This document shows positions 1 through 14,460 of a stretch of DNA of 64,000 nt, one piece after another. Source of the DNA: Linepithema humile. Taxonomy: Eukaryota > Arthropoda > Insecta > Hymenoptera > Formicidae. The translations under genes and the position numbers were made by a program. Within the stretch, counting starts at the first letter, position 1, and each line of letters opens with the position of its first letter. The notes below the pieces were generated by a model. The model worked only from the letters and a program-made list of their open reading frames with translations, had not been told where the DNA came from and ran no database searches. The stretch is taken from the NCBI RefSeq assembly GCF_040581485.1, contig NC_090133.1, positions 6,882,001 to 6,946,000 of the forward strand. The letters run 5' to 3'.

Positions 1-1445
1 ATTACCTGCAGCTCTCTCTCCCTCTCTCTCGCTCTCTTTCTCGCCCCGCCGTACCATCCGCCCTATTGCTCCCCTCCGTGCAGCAGCCATCCCTCTCCCA
101 CTTTCGACCCTTAATCCGAAGGAGGATTAGAAAAGCCCATTGTCATGCTTGGCGGAACGCGGCATGGATAATACACGTACGCGTATGCGCGACGCTTCGT
201 CTCCCGTGCGCCTCCGGCGCGTACTGATGTGTATGTGCTGAGAGAGAGAGAGAGAGGGAAGAGGGAGACGAGCAAGACTTTCTTAATGAAATATAATAAA
301 TACGCGACGGAGCGCGCGGCGCGATCATGGTTCCGTTTATCACGAGAATCCCGCGCTTTTTGCCGCGATTCAACGCGGTGTGCGCGCCGAGTGCGGCGAG
401 TCTCGCTTCCGCGATCGCGCTCGCGCGCGCGCTCTCTCAGCCGGCTCTCTTTATCTTGTTTTCACGGGGCGAGAAGGAATATAAGGCAGTGCCGCGGAGT
501 GTTGGCGAAGCTGTCGGTCGCACTTGGTCGGCTGCGGTTTACGCAAAGCCGCCTCGTCTCGCCTGCCTGCCGGTTTGCGTGTTCGCTCGCAACGTGGATA
601 CCTCTACGTGTCCTCGACGTCGGCTCGGCTCGGCTCGGCTCTCTGGTACTCACCGAACGACTGGGGAGAATTGGAAGGAAGGAAACGCAAGGAGCGCGAA
701 GCGCTCCATCGTACGAGAGTGCGACAGAGACGAAGGAATGCGAGCGGCGTGAGAGCGAGAGCGGAGCATACCGCGAAAAGCGACGACGAGCGAGACGCCG
801 CAACGCGCCAGCAGGCGGGCTCCGAACCGGTCGCTGCGGTTGCCGCGGTTAACCGCGCCGGTGCTCTCAACCCGCGGCGACCGCGACCGGTCACACCGAC
901 CGCTCCGCCGACTTCCTCTCTATCCCTCGAAACGACTCGATAGATTCGCCAAATTACGTTCGCGAGACTCATCTCGGCGTTTTACATCTACGCGAATGCG
1001 TTAGACCCAAGCGCAAAAAACGGACGATTCTACTTTATGTTTCCTATCTCGATTCCGCGTGCCTATCTCGTCCGTCTCGACGAGAGATAATTCGCGCGTC
1101 TTGAAGAACATAACCATCCATAACCAGCGACCATCGTCACTTACTGCACAGGCGGATGCTACTTTAATTAATCGTTATCGGACGAGAGCCTCTTCGCGAC
1201 CAGCGTCCGTTTTATTCGTCCCCGGAAGAGAGGGAGAGATGGGAAGCGACTCAAAGGAGGCCCACAAGACGACTTACGCTTTGAGCGAGGCCTACAGTCT
1301 TGCCGGCGCGGAGATTTGCGAGGATGACGCGGCGCTCTGCGGAGCACTCTCGTTAATATTTTTGCTCTCGAACGACGGCGAACACGCACGCGCGCATACA
1401 CAGTCAGATTGAAAATAACTAAATGCCGAATCACCGCCGCTAACC

Positions 1446-1472
1446 GCACACACACGCGCGCGCGCGCGCGCG
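1446..1472. repeat. (CA)n(CG)n alternating tract
   Basis: CACACACA runs into about eleven CG units. Alternating purine-pyrimidine CG tracts are the sequence type most prone to Z-DNA. Similar shorter tracts occur near 13,826, 17,416 and 28,257. Confidence 0.9.
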
Positions 1473-4013
1473 AGAACGCGTCGCTCCAGCTTAATGGAAT
1501 GTGGAATTTTATTGTTCGGACACTTTTCCATTATGCAAATGTACCAAACAACCGCTTCTCTCCGCGATACGCATCGAAGAATCAATTTTAATTACCGTCG
1601 CGACGAATAATTAACAGATCGTGTGTTCCGATATGCAAAAAATTAACATAAAGACTGATGAATTATTGCCTGCATGCTAATTGATCGCCGAAATCATCGT
1701 TGTCATTACGCGAAATGCTGAAATGTAAAAGTCAGAACGCGTCCCCGTCGCAATCATTCTCTCGTGACGGCGCGACAAGCCCTAAAGTCGAGACTCGAGT
1801 ATAATCCCATCCCTTTGTCATTTTTCGCACAAGGTAGCCGAGACCGGTAATCCCCAATCCCTAAGCGACCCTCGCGAACTTCATCGAGTGACGTTAACAC
1901 GGTCGATAGGAGCAGAAGAGAGCAGCCTTTGATTAATACCTCACTGATCGCAAAAAGTCGTGGAAAAGACGAACCGGCGGCGGCGGCGGCGGCGCTTTTG
2001 GCGAAATATTAGGTTTCCCGTCTGGCGCGCGCGTGTGTGTATGTGTGTGTCTCGCTTGAAAGCTGCGACTCTAGCTGCGGCTAACAAATGCCTTCCGCGA
2101 TTCTGGCAGCGGTGTACCGTTATCCAAATTACAAATAACACACCGCCGTTGACGTTTTATCCAACGCCCGAAGACAAATTGCAGCCAACGTGGGACGGCC
2201 GAGCCTCGAGATTATCCCCCCCCCCTCCCTTTCGCCACCGCCAGCTCCGGCCGTCTTCCGACTACTCTTCGTGGTGTAACCGCGTGTCGTGGACTCGGTT
2301 AATACCGGTAGTTGCTCGGCCCCTCGGTCGGCACACGGAATTAACACGGCGAAGTGTATTTATGGATCAGGCCCGACCAGATATCCCGAGGAAGCGCAGG
2401 CAGATCTCTCCATCTCTCTTCCTCCCGCCGTGCCGCTCTTCCCTCTCCGTCTGCCGCGCCTCGCCTCGTTGGTGTTTCTTTTTCTCCTTCCACGGTGGAG
2501 GATTAATTAATGAGACTGGACAAGCCAAGCATTATTACCTGCTTTACAGCGCGCGGCACACTGGCGTGGGAATGTCTCTTCTTTCCGCGATCACCTCAAG
2601 AAGCACCTCGAAAACTCGTCGAGAGAACTTGGACCATTAATTTTGATTCTCGACCGAGAATCCGAGACAGAGATAGCCCGCGTAATAAGTTACCGACGTC
2701 TAATAATCCGTGCGATCGGCATCGGCATTTTTATTTTATATCTCTGCGGCGAGTGTTGGAGCGAGAGATGCGAAAAGCTGTCTGTCGCCGTAAGTGCATT
2801 GCATTTGAGCGCGTTTTACGTCGGCGTGAGTACGTAAACGGGTACCTTGGACATGAATTTGTCCTCGGTAATGATTCCTCATCGTTCGTCGCGTCCTTTG
2901 TTAGCCGGGGCACAGAGCGCGGAGCGAAGCGAAGCGGTCGGGCAATGCGAGGGCGCGATAATCAAATAACATCGCCCTTGTGCCCGACGCCATTGGCCCA
3001 CATCCCGCCGCATACAGGACGTGATACACGTGTACTCGCAGCGTGTAACGCGTGCTCGAATATAGTGGTCTCTCAGTGTGCATCGCCGGTGCATTTGCCA
3101 TGCACTCGCAGAGCGAGCAAGCGAGCACGATAGAGAAAGAGGGAGGGAGGGAGAGAGAGAGAGCTGCACACCGCGCGTAATGCACATTTGTAAAGCTACA
3201 CGAGCACCGCAACCGCGACTAGACATTTTTCACCGCGCCGAGTAACTTCCTTAATTGAAACCTTTTGTGGAGGAACAAAGTGTATTCTCGGTAACCGTAT
3301 AAAAAAAAGAGAGAGAGAGAGAAAGAGAGACAGAGAAGAGAAAAAGAGCAAGAAAAAAAAAAGAGAAAAATTCGCCGTCATTTAAACTTTAATAGCGGCA
3401 AGAAGGAGAAATTACAGAGCGCGATATTAATGTCAGTGCGAAAAAGAAAGCATTATTATAGCTGCGACCGAGACGCCCGTCGACTAAACGCGTAATAGAG
3501 CGCATTTAAATTAGAGCGAAACTTAATTAATTAAAACGAACGTCGCGGCTTGACTGAAAATTCGATTTTAGGTCAGCCGCGAGTGGCTAAATTAACTAAC
3601 GAGATATCAGTGCCGCGGGATAATTTAAGACTCTTAACGGAGACGGCTGCTATATTGAGGTCGCTATATATTGATAAACGCGGCAATCAATTTTTCCTTC
3701 GATAGTCTCCAGTTTGTAACATTAATATCAATGTCGCAACGCCGTAAATAATTATCGATCGCTTTGAAAGTATCGTGCTCTTTCCGCGGAGCCCCGACTT
3801 ATTTCCACCGCTTTTAAAAGGTTTACAAACATGTGTGGAAAATTTATCAATATCCCGCAGCGACTTTTCTGTGGCCCGAGAAGTATCACGTACCCCGAAA
3901 ATTTCGACGTATGCGGAAAGCCAGACGTCGCTGGAGAGAAGGACTGGTTTCTCGCGCGGCAAACGAATGGGCAGCCGCATCATTTATACACACTCGAGAG
4001 AAACGAGCGGGCA

Positions 4014-4027
4014 CGATGACGACGACC

Positions 4028-4062
<35 letters not shown>
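4014..4062. repeat. (GAC)n microsatellite
   Basis: GACGACGAC units, almost uninterrupted, followed by degenerate GAC/GAG-rich DNA. Overlapping frames give poly-Asp, poly-Thr and poly-Arg reads that should not be taken as genes. Confidence 0.9.
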
Positions 4063-5835
4063 AACGAGAGCGAGGGCGAGGACGACGACAACGTGGTGAC
4101 GGCGAAGAGGGCGATTTCGTCACGGCAGTCACGATCGTCACGGTCGTCGCGTTGCGGCCGAGCGCAGCAAGGGGCAGGAACGACTAACAGAATTATACTC
4201 GGAGACCATGGAAGGTTTTTAACGGTCGATTTGCTGCGTAGCTCTCTCTCTCTTGTGTGGATCGTCGCGTCGTGTCCTCTCAAACTCTTCAGCGACAGCT
4301 AAGAGCGACGCGGCGACAGAACGACGCTCACCCCTCAGCCAGTTAGTGCCCTTAAACCGCCCTTACCCTATATACCGTTCGGCGTTTCGTCACGCCAACA
4401 TAGGAGGGGGGGGGGGGTCAAAACTGGCCGCAGATGTCGGCCATAAACCTCCGGGTACGAGCACGACCCAATGCAGCACCAATCGTCCCCTCGTACATGT
4501 TTCCTCTTCCCTCTACGTGCTCTCTTTCTCTCCCCCCTTCGCGCCCGACATCGTGTCGTTTCGCCATTGTATCTTCCGCCGAATACACGCCCTTAAATAA
4601 ATCCATCCACGGACCCGTCGTGTCGCCAGGACCACCCTTACCCCCTGCCCTCCGTTTGTCCTTTGTTGCCTCCGTTGCTGCTGTTACCGAGATTAGGTTC
4701 GCGCTCCGCACACGTCGTCCGGCATCCGGCGACCTGTCCCTCGACATCCTCGAGTTGCTTTTTTATTGGCTGGTGGAGGAGATTCGGTCCAAGAGAAATC
4801 CCGTCCCCCTAATCTCGCGCGGCGTAACAACGTTTACATTTGCATCGAATTAACGTATCGCACTCCGGCATAATAATGCACGCTGTAATACGTACACGCT
4901 TACGAGCGTGTTAATCCTGACGGCGAGCTGCATGCTACATCGGTGTTCGGACGCGGCAGCCGTGACACGCTTCGAGAGATTCCAGCGCGATCTTTAACGA
5001 CGAGGCGCAGCGGATCGTTAACGATCGCTCGTCGACGTTTAATTAGCCGAGGCTCGCGATTACGGGCCGCTCGCTCGCTCGCATCGCGCAACCGGCAAGC
5101 AGACGGCCCCGCGGCGCAATCGCAATCGCGAATGTAACGACCCGTACCAGAAGGGGGGACCGTAAAAGGCCGGCAACGACGAAGAATCGCTTCTTCTCCG
5201 TCGTTCTTCTCCACGCTTGTCCTTCTTGTTCTTCTCCGTCCGTCCGCTCGCCTGCGCTTTACGCGGCACTTTCGTGTGGCGCTGCGCTGCACGCACGCAC
5301 GAAGCGAATCGGCGAATTACGACGATTGAAATTCAATTCCGCGCGCGGCCGAGCGGCTAATTAGACGCAATTGCGGCGGCGGCAGAGACTAGACGACTAG
5401 ACGATTCACCGTCGGTATGCGAAGATTTCGAGTCTCCTCGAGATCGCGCTCGCCGTGTGTCTTACAACTAGTGATTACGGGCTAAAAAGAGAGAAAAGGC
5501 TCGACGATGCCAAAAACGCCGGAAGTTATCTCCGAGCGAGATACGTATACGAGAATATAATCGGCACGACTTAACCCCGAGACACACACAGTCGGCAGAC
5601 ACGAATTATGTACAGCCTGGGAGTACGTAATCCGCTTTTGCAACTCGAGCACGAGCGACATACCTCTCTGGTCTTGCGTATACGAGGTCGTAAAGCCGGC
5701 CAAAAGCCGTAAGGCGTAAGACGCGGAACGATTAACGTGGTCGGACATGCGTGACGAATAATTATTCGTTTGAAAGCTGCAACGGCCTGTCGGCGTTAAA
5801 CGTTCGTACCAGTAGTTACGATGTCGAGATCTCGA

Positions 5836-5875
<40 letters not shown>

Positions 5876-5879
5876 TGAT
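5836..5879. repeat. (ACG)n microsatellite
   Basis: About eleven ACG units, then GATGACGATGAT. Confidence 0.9.
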
Positions 5880-8800
5880 CGTTTATTGGTGACTACGCCC
5901 CATTAAACGTACCCGCTTGTGTTATAACGCGTTATACGACGCGCGCTATCGCAAGTACGCGTACGCATAATTAAAAGTTCGTATAGTTCGTAGTGCTCGA
6001 TATATTGTATGTACGCGTTGATTAAAGTACCGTCATAAATTCGCGCCTGTGCTTGTCAATTCTTTATTAATCGTCTCAAAGCAGAACGAAAATAGCAGAG
6101 TATAAATATTCGTCGGACGGAGCAAACAGAAATATTCTTCAATCGATACAAAGTCAACTTCTCCCGAAGAAGAGGTATTGCGAAATTATTTTAAGAATAG
6201 ATAGGTGTAAAAAGATATTTCTTACGAGACAGAGAGAGCCTTACTGAATAATGTTTAGCAAGCGGTGCTGCTGGCAATTAGCACTTGTAAAATCGCAACC
6301 GGGCGTTTCTGTGGGCGACAACCGGCGGACCCTCCTCGATCGGTGCCGTATTTACAAAGTAAACAAATCGCTTCGATCGGGGGAACCATGACTAGCGGCG
6401 CGCCGATCTCTCTCCACTCAACCTCTCGAACTCGTCGACTCCGCTCCGCGCGATACAACGTTTCATTAACAATATGATTCGAACTCGTGGCCCCTTCCCC
6501 GCTCACTTTTCCCCTCTTTTTTTTCCCCCTCGAGTTAACCATCGCACAGTCTATCACGCTATTATTCCCGATTCACGTCGCGGCGTCATTATTATCCACG
6601 AGCGCGGGAGGTCGTCCGTAATCGTCGCATCGGCGCGGTGACTTAATAACACAGCGTGCTACGTTAGCGTAATAGGCGCTGCCGAGTACGTAAGCCCGCT
6701 AATTTACCGCTTTTTTTTTCTCCCTCGAGTTTCCTTTCCCCGCGCGCTCTCCTTCGCGCCAACAATCTATTCACCAGGCGAGTCGTCCGCCTTTTTCACA
6801 ATGCACCTCGCTGCCTTTTTTTCTCGCGACGACGCGCGGTCCGTCAAAGGCTTTCGCACGATAGTTATTCACCAAGCTGGAACAAGCGTCGTCGCGTCAC
6901 ACGGTTGAGATAATGTATCACCCGTCTAGTCGGAAGAATTGCCATTTTACCAGTTGAGGACGTCACGCGGCGGGAAGTGTGTCAACGCTAGTATCCATCA
7001 ACGTTTGCGCAATGTACACCGCAAAATTATTAGGACTAACGGAGAGCTATTCACGGAGATTATTTTGTTAAAGGCTACTGCTTTGAACTAACGGACATCT
7101 GTATTCCTGCGAGATGACAAGGATTGTTTGACGCGCTACTGACTTTCTACGGAAGACCCTCTCTGCCGGTGGCACTTTCACACGCGCGCGCGCGATAACG
7201 ATCGGAAAACGTCCGCTCTCGTCGCGACAATGGCTCGTCACTTGGCATAATAATACGCAGAGCTGGCGTAGGCACAGACGACGGACCCACGCTTCCATCG
7301 GCGAGTCCTTCGGGCCGGGCATAATGGCCTTACTCGGGCGCACGCTATCTGCATACGGGGCGCGCCCGTAAGAACCGTCGTCGTTACCTGCCGCTTCGAG
7401 CAGAGAGAGAGACGCGGCCGGCGATCCTCCTCCTAGTCGACGTACCGAGACAATGCGCCGTTTATCTTCGATCAAGCGGAAGGAGAAAAGAGCGAGTCCG
7501 CTGATGCATAACGCGTCCCGATGTTAGGAGCCGATAAATTGCTGCTGAAATGCACCGAGGAATTTAGCGCGGCTATATCGTGGACAATTTCGAGAAAAGC
7601 TGTTTACCGCGACGTTTTCATTGTCCGTGAAGTACGCAATTTGAAAGGCTTATTATTATTTTATTTATGTATCTTTCATTAAACGATTATGCTGAAGGAA
7701 TCTTTCACGGCTTCATGTCTCTTAAGTATAATAGTTCGAAAACCATTAGGATAAAGATAATTTAACCCTTCACACAAAAGTGAAAACAGCTCTCGAGTCT
7801 GTTTCAATAGTCATTCTCTTTCCTTGGTTCCCCGCTATTCGTTGTCCCGCTGACTCGTCGCACGAGTGTGAGAGGAAGAAAAAGGAAGAGAGAGAGAGAG
7901 AGACGGAGAGAAGGAAGTAGCCGGACCGGATGACAGTAAATAACGAGAGATCCTCGAGAAATTCTAGCCGCCGCAAGCTGGGGTTGTCGGAGGGGATGAG
8001 CGCACGGCCAATCGAGCATCGGAATCGAAATTCGATACCGGGCGCGTACACACGCCCTCGCATTTAAAGGCGGTTTTCAGGACGACGCGCGTCGGCGAGA
8101 GGCGCGAACGGAGCTAACCGCAAACGGAGGAGACGTTTCGCGCGACGCTTCGGAGAGGAGACCTCTTCTGCGTAATAACTATCATCTCCCGATCGGCCGA
8201 AGGCGCTCGCTTCCTTTAATTCGCGCGCGCGCGCTTTCCGAGACACGAATGCCCCGAGTATCGAGTTTACGCGATGGAATCACGAACGCGGACGCACGTG
8301 TGTGCCTATCGCGAGCTAATAATAACACGTGCTCACCGAGAATCACCTCCTAATTATAACTCGACCACTAATGATCCGTGAAATTTAGTAGGTACGGCAT
8401 ACCGCGGCTCTCGTAACCTGGAAATTAAACGGTCCGCCAGTCGGCTCGGCCCCGTCGGCGATCCCGGCGAAGAAATCGCTTTACACGACGACTCGATGTA
8501 CCCTTTCTCGCTCGCGGAGTTATTAGAGAAACGTCAAAGATACATACACACGTACCGCGCGCGGTGTGTACGTATGTATAGCGGTACGTACCGGTATCGA
8601 TACTCTCTCTGTCTCTCTCTCTCTCTCTCTCTCGCTCATCGAATAGACGGCAGGGGGAGGAAGGAAGGGGGAGGCGCGCGGTTATGTATTACATCCATTA
8701 AAGCCATATGCACGCGCGAAGGTACGCGCGGCGGTGGCGAGGGCAAGTTTGTAGGTACCTGACGTTAATACGTTCCGCCTGCATCTGCATCTGCATAAGA

Positions 8801-11638
8801 CAACACCGTGTGAGCGTGCGGAGCGGACGATCAGACCGGTACTAATTATTTCGCCTCTCTGACACGATTGTTAGTCGTACGTCTCTCGACATTGCAGTTC
8901 TTCCTCTCTCTCTTTCTCTCTCTCTTCCTCTCTTTCCCTTTTTTATCGCAATTAATCTAACATAAATAATATTGTACTCTGCATTATTATTACGATTATC
9001 CATTCCTGCAATCTATTTTTACACGCGTTTTTTATTTGTTTAGTAATAAAGTTGACGGAAAAATTTATGTATCTAAATCTCCTCCCTTTGTGTATTAATA
9101 AGAGTTATTAAGACTCTATTCTTAGTTTCATTACTCTATTCCGTGTTGCTTTTTTACTTCATGCAACACAACGCTAGGAAGGAAGGACGGTTATTAATGA
9201 GATAAGCAAACGTGATTCGATCAAAGGTAACGATGTGACGCGTGCATGCATGAGTTTCTCTCTTTCCCCCTCTCTCTCTCTCTCTCTTTCCGGCTACGTG
9301 TTAAGTTTTTCTCTGCGCAAAAGTCGACACGAATCGACCTCTATGCGCGCCGCATATCGCGCGGTCGCGTATATTAATGCTCGCGTATATGCGCCGCTCG
9401 TTGCAATACGCTCGTTATCTGCCGCATAACGCCGTCCGTCGCATGCAAATCGCGACGTGTATATGCGCGGCGAAAGAGTGGCACACTGCGGCAGTCGTGT
9501 CGAGGAAAATATAGCGATCCAGGCGGTGGCCGATAAAATCGCGGAGGCACGAAGCAACGCGTAATCGCCTCCGTGGGAAATAATTAATGTCAGCTCACTT
9601 ACGTAAGGCGTTCGTGGTTCGCGCGTGAGGAACGAAAGTTCCAGAACTTAACTCTCTCAATCTCTATTCGCTAAACGTCTAAATTTTTAACGAGTCGCCT
9701 TCCGCGTCGCTGCAGACATTTTAACGATCTTCTGGGACAATCTTTTTTGTCGCGACGAAGCGCGAACCATTATCACTTTCTCGGAGAAGCAAAGGCCGCT
9801 CGCATGAAATCGAACTTGCGCGAATTACGCGAATCGAACGGTTTCAAGATGATCGTCCGCGCTCTCGCGACTCCGCCGTAATGAATTCCACGACGGCGAT
9901 GGGCGGAACATTAAGAAGTGGCTGGAAAAACGAGGGAGCCAGCGGGAGAAAGAGAGGAAGGTGGCGTATCTCGTGTCATCGTCTCGGTGGAAATGAATTT
10001 TTCATTTCGCGCTAAAGTCGCGAAACGGTTCGTGACTTAAAGCGAAGATTAAAGGGCGCGGCGCCGAGCTTTTCTTTCTCTCGCCCGCTCCCTCGGTTTT
10101 TTCCACGTCGGGATGTAAGAGGGAAACGACGAGGGCGGTGCCCTGCTATTATTTTTCATTGCTCGCGTGCACACGATCCTTTTCCATTTCCTCTTTCTTT
10201 CTTCCTCCTTCCGTACCTCCGGCTCCTGCGCGCCTTACCCTACCCACTCACTTCTCCTTTTCTTGCCGGGAACGACGAGATGCCGCGGGTGTTTCCTTAA
10301 ATTTGTATTACCAGCTCCGGAGTTACGACGAACGAAGCTGCCAACGAAAAAGGGATGCGATTCTCGCGGATTATTCAATTGGACCGCGCAATTTGTATCG
10401 CGCCTCGCCTTACTGGGCGGACGCGATCGTTACCGAGCATTATACCGGCAATAAGTGCTTCAGAAGACGCCGGTATATTTGCAAATCATATTTCGGTAGC
10501 TTTTGTAAAATTTCTAAAATCCTGCAAATTTGATAATACGCAAACAGATTAAAGAGTAATATATTTTTTACCTAATAAAGGAATTCGTTTGAAAAATTTA
10601 TCCTATTCAAATAGGGACCTTTGCAGAGCCCCTGGCGTGGTCTAGCAGAATGAAAATTCGTTATTTTTTCGCAGCTAATGAGACTAACATGGACAGAAAT
10701 ATCGCGGCGAAGTGAGAGGAAATAAAAGCGGAGTAAATACTACGACGGAACAAAGGGATACGGTACTAATTGAAAAAGCCCGGCCTCTGCGATCCTATCG
10801 AATTAAGGTCATCGGGTTCGAGTATCGGACCGTATCCATAACTACTAAATTACGGCGTTGTATTTCCACCCCGAGAGACCCCTCGTTGCTGCACACGTCC
10901 TTTCGCCAGATGCCGTCCTCCCGATATCGTCTCTCTCTCTCTCTGCGAGCGAGGTTATTACTTATACCGCAGGCCATTGGCGACGGTTTATTTTCTCGAC
11001 GACGACGTAAGGAGACGATGACGACGACGAAAAGTGGAGGAGGAAAGAGAAAAGCAAGAGGAGCCCCCGAGAAGCCGGGGGAAGCCGGGGGAAGCCGAGG
11101 GGGAGAAGGTCGCTCTCTTTCCCGACGGATTTGAACGCGAATCAATATTGGGCAGCGAGGCGAGGTTTTTGTCGGGCGCTGAAAGAAATCCCCTACTTCC
11201 TCTTTCCTACTTCGAGTGGGCACCGCCGCGCACCGGCTCTCTCACGGAGTCGAGAGATAGAGAGGCGGCGGAGAATCATGCTCGCGTAGGATGAAGTGAA
11301 GAGGGTCGGTCGCGAAGCGCGACGGAAGGACGCGCCGCCACGCAAGCGGGACACGAAAACGGAGGTGCGCTCCGCGAAGGAAGGAAGGAAGTAAGGCGGG
11401 AGGTGGAGGAGAGACGAGAAGTAAGAGAACGAGGATTCCGTTCGAGCAACTTACCGGACTTGTACGTTCTCTCTCTCCACGCTCGAGGATTTACAGATTA
11501 CGCGCCGGTAGACCGAGCCCGCTCGAGTGTACGAACGAGCGTACACGGCGGCGGCGGCGAAAGCGCGAAAGCGGGAACGAGAGCGACGAGCAAGTGGTAC
11601 GGGAGAATCGCGGGAGCGACGAGGATGAACATGGACCG

Positions 11639-11712
11639 AGTCCGCGTGGACTGCCGACTATCGTCGGGCGCCTCCGCCAATCAGACGGCCTCGTTGGCGC
11701 CCGTCGTCCAAT
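11639..11712. promoter_or_regulatory. CACGTG-like palindrome variant with paired CCAAT boxes (31-bp spacing)
   Basis: AGTCCGCGTGGACT at 11,639-11,652 differs at one base from the perfect palindrome found at 43.6, 43.8 and 54.7 kb. It is followed by CCAAT boxes at 11,677-11,681 and 11,708-11,712, 31 bp apart, in CpG-rich DNA. The architecture resembles an NF-Y-type promoter. No TATA box and no downstream coding exon were recognised. Confidence 0.35.
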
Positions 11713-12600
11713 CCGCTGGCGGCGCGAGTATTACGCGTTTATTATCAGGCGGCAAAAAAAAATGACTGTTTATAAATAATTAGAGAGGTTTTAATTAACC
11801 CTCGGGAAGAGCTCTCGGACCTCCGCTATTCGCCGGCGAGGCGAGACGAGACGAAACGAGACAAGACGAGAGACGAGGCGCGGCTCGGCGTTTTAATCGC
11901 TCGGCCGGTCTCGCTACGACCGGATCGTCCAGCGTCGTTGCCGCCACCGGCAACGAGACCAAGACCATGTTGTTCGTGCCATTCGCCTCGTTCGTCACAG
12001 CCTCCTTTCTCGGCGTCGCAGTCTCGCGATCCGTGTTATATTTGTAAAACTAAACCGACGCCACGATCGCGGTATCGATCGTTAAGAGAGCTCTCGCCTG
12101 ACCGCGGTTCGAGATAGCTCCTTGTCTTTTTGCACGCGCGCGCACATAATGTATGTAAGAATGCCTAAAGCAGCGACGCGGACAACACAGGCGCTCCGCT
12201 GCAATTTTCGATAAGCGATTCCTCCTGAAGGCGTAACGGCGCGGTTCCTCCGTCAAATTCCTTTATTAAATATTCAAGCGTGCGTAAGCTCCCGCCGCCG
12301 ATCTCGAGACCGTTCAATCGCTCCGGAAAATCTGCCGCTCTGCTCTACGAACAACGGAAGGGAGAAGAAATCAAAGCGGCATTGAGAAGTTTTTACGATC
12401 GAACGCACCGCTTTTCTTCCTCGTCGCCTCTCGCCACTTTCGGCATTTACCTTGGGTCCGTCGCTCCTCCCGTCGAACCCTTCGCCAACAAAAAGGTGCT
12501 CTCGCGCTTCTTTTTAGTCCTCGCGCGTACACAAGGACATAAACCTATACCCTTTTCATACGTGTAGCTCGGGATTTATTACCAAGGAACGGAGAGGTGT

Positions 12601-12960
12601 ATCCCACGAACAAGTAGATGACTGTCGAATGGCTCTCTGCAGCAGCAAACAGTTATATAACTGTTTGCAAATATTACAATCTGCTCGATAGAGATTTCAA
12701 TATTTTTCTCTCAATTTCACCGAATATATTGTATATTTTAATAACATAAATTGTTAAATTATTAAAAATATTTTTTGTGGAAAAGATTTTTGTAATCTAA
12801 CGCTGAAAAATTCTTAAAAATAAATGTTTCTCTATATTAAAATAAATTTAATAATGTTGCGTTTGTTTCAACGCCAAAGTTAATATATGTTGAAACATTT
12901 TTTATTTAACTTTTACTCTTCCAAAAGAGTAATCGACTCTACAATTTCTCGTGTTTGTCA
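12601..12960. other. AT-rich island, non-coding
   Basis: A sharp drop in GC relative to both flanks, beginning with the 24-bp palindrome. No coding frame or clear terminal repeats. Confidence 0.5.
12645..12668. repeat. 24-bp perfect palindrome containing inverted Myb-type sites
   Basis: The half-sequence GCAAACAGTTAT is followed by its exact reverse complement, with no spacer. Each arm carries AACAGTT, the Myb-type AACNGTT core, so the site presents two opposed cores around TATA. It opens the AT-rich island at 12.6-13.0 kb. It could be a dimer-binding site or a small hairpin. Confidence 0.6.
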
Positions 12961-13348
12961 TGCGATAGATATTACTTCAGTGGAGATACTCGACGAATAA
13001 AGGGGCAGAAGAAAGAGATAAGTAAACCGCGCTATTCCTCGGTGATCTTTGGCGGCCGGCCAAGAAATTTGTTTCGCGATCGTTGCGCGCCGAGCCGAGG
13101 AGAGAAAGATTATTTCTCGCTCGGTAGGAACGTCAAATATATCGCCGCTGGCGGCTCGACGCCCGTCGTCGTCGTCGTCATCGACGACGACAGCCGCGGC
13201 CGACAATGAACAGAGCGTACGAAATCGGTTTCCGGTCGAACGGTTCCGCGAAATGATTTATTACGCTGTGGAACGTGGCGAAACAGCCGAAACGAGCGGA
13301 GCGTGACCCGCGGCAAGCGGTGCATTATGGACACACTGGTTCGATGAA

Positions 13349-13349
<1 letters not shown>

Positions 13350-13384
<35 letters not shown>

Positions 13385-13398
13385 GCGGCGGTGGCGGC
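13350..13398. repeat. (CGT)n then (CGG)n microsatellite
   Basis: About eleven CGT units followed by CGG-rich DNA. Confidence 0.9.
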
Positions 13399-14429
13399 TA
13401 AGAAAAACGATTCTTCAGAGGCACCCCGAAGTCGTAGGAATAAGCGCGTTCGCTCGAGCGTGGAAAACAGGGTAATTATACGATGGTGCCGTCGCATCGC
13501 ACGCACCGTCGTGCAGTCGTCAAGCCGCTAATCCCGCGCGCGGCGATACCGGATACAAAACTGCCGCCTTCGTCTCTTACCGATTCCGTGTAATCGTCCA
13601 TCGATCGAAGCACGCTCCGCTCGTCGTCGTGTCGATCGTGTTCAGTCCGACGAGCTAAAGATCCACTTACGAGCTCGAGAGCGAATTAATGGGCGTGTCG
13701 AACGCGCCAATCTCCTGATCGACTCGCTTCGATGGTAAACGCAACCGGGATAATAATCGGGACGGTTTAATTATAACTGATTTCTCGCAGACACCGTTCT
13801 CTCTTCCAACTTTATCCGATTTTCGCGCGCGCGCGCGCACGGGTGAATGTGTTTGTGTGTCTCGTCGTCTCGTTTATTTATTCTTCCTAAGAAGGGACAG
13901 ACAGCACACTTTTCTCTCCCCTGCGTTTTTCTAACGAGAAGCAGAGAAATTTCCACCCGAGGAGCGGAATCTGACCTGTCTCCCTCCGCTACTTTCCGCT
14001 AGTTCCAATGTATATATGTACACAACGAAGGGAAGAAAGGGCGATGGAACTCCTAGGGGGTCATCGCGTCAGGGAAGATCCCTTAACCTCGTCTGCGTCG
14101 CTGATTAAAGCATAAATGGCAGAGGGATATATGGGGAGTCGCTAAGCGTGAAAGACAGAGAGAGAGAGAGAGAGAGTGAACGAGTGAAAGAAAAGTTTGT
14201 TTGGAGAAAGGCAGGGGAGCGAGAATAAGAAGAGGACAGAGAGAAAAAGAAAGAGGCAGAGCACAATGAAAGAGCAAATACAACGTCAAGATATACCTAA
14301 TTGTAAGTACATTATACCCTCAGCCTGGGCGAGATTATGCTGCTACTTCTTTATTGCTGACGATGGCGTCTTTTATCTGTAATCCTCCCTTCCTCTCTCC
14401 CTTTCCCCTGGACCCGACTCGTTCCGATT

Positions 14430-14460
<31 letters not shown>
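14430..14460. repeat. (AG)n microsatellite
   Basis: Near-pure AG tract. A TC-rich tract at 14,694-14,740 lies 240 bp away and would pair with it. Confidence 0.9.

Larger units (their letters stand above)
1..12600. other. CpG-rich non-coding DNA, no gene recognised
   Basis: Apart from the listed repeats and the 11.6-kb regulatory candidate I see no conserved domain, RNA gene or splice-consistent coding frame. Open frames here are short, overlap on both strands and mostly translate to Arg/Ser/Leu-rich low-complexity text. Confidence 0.6.
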
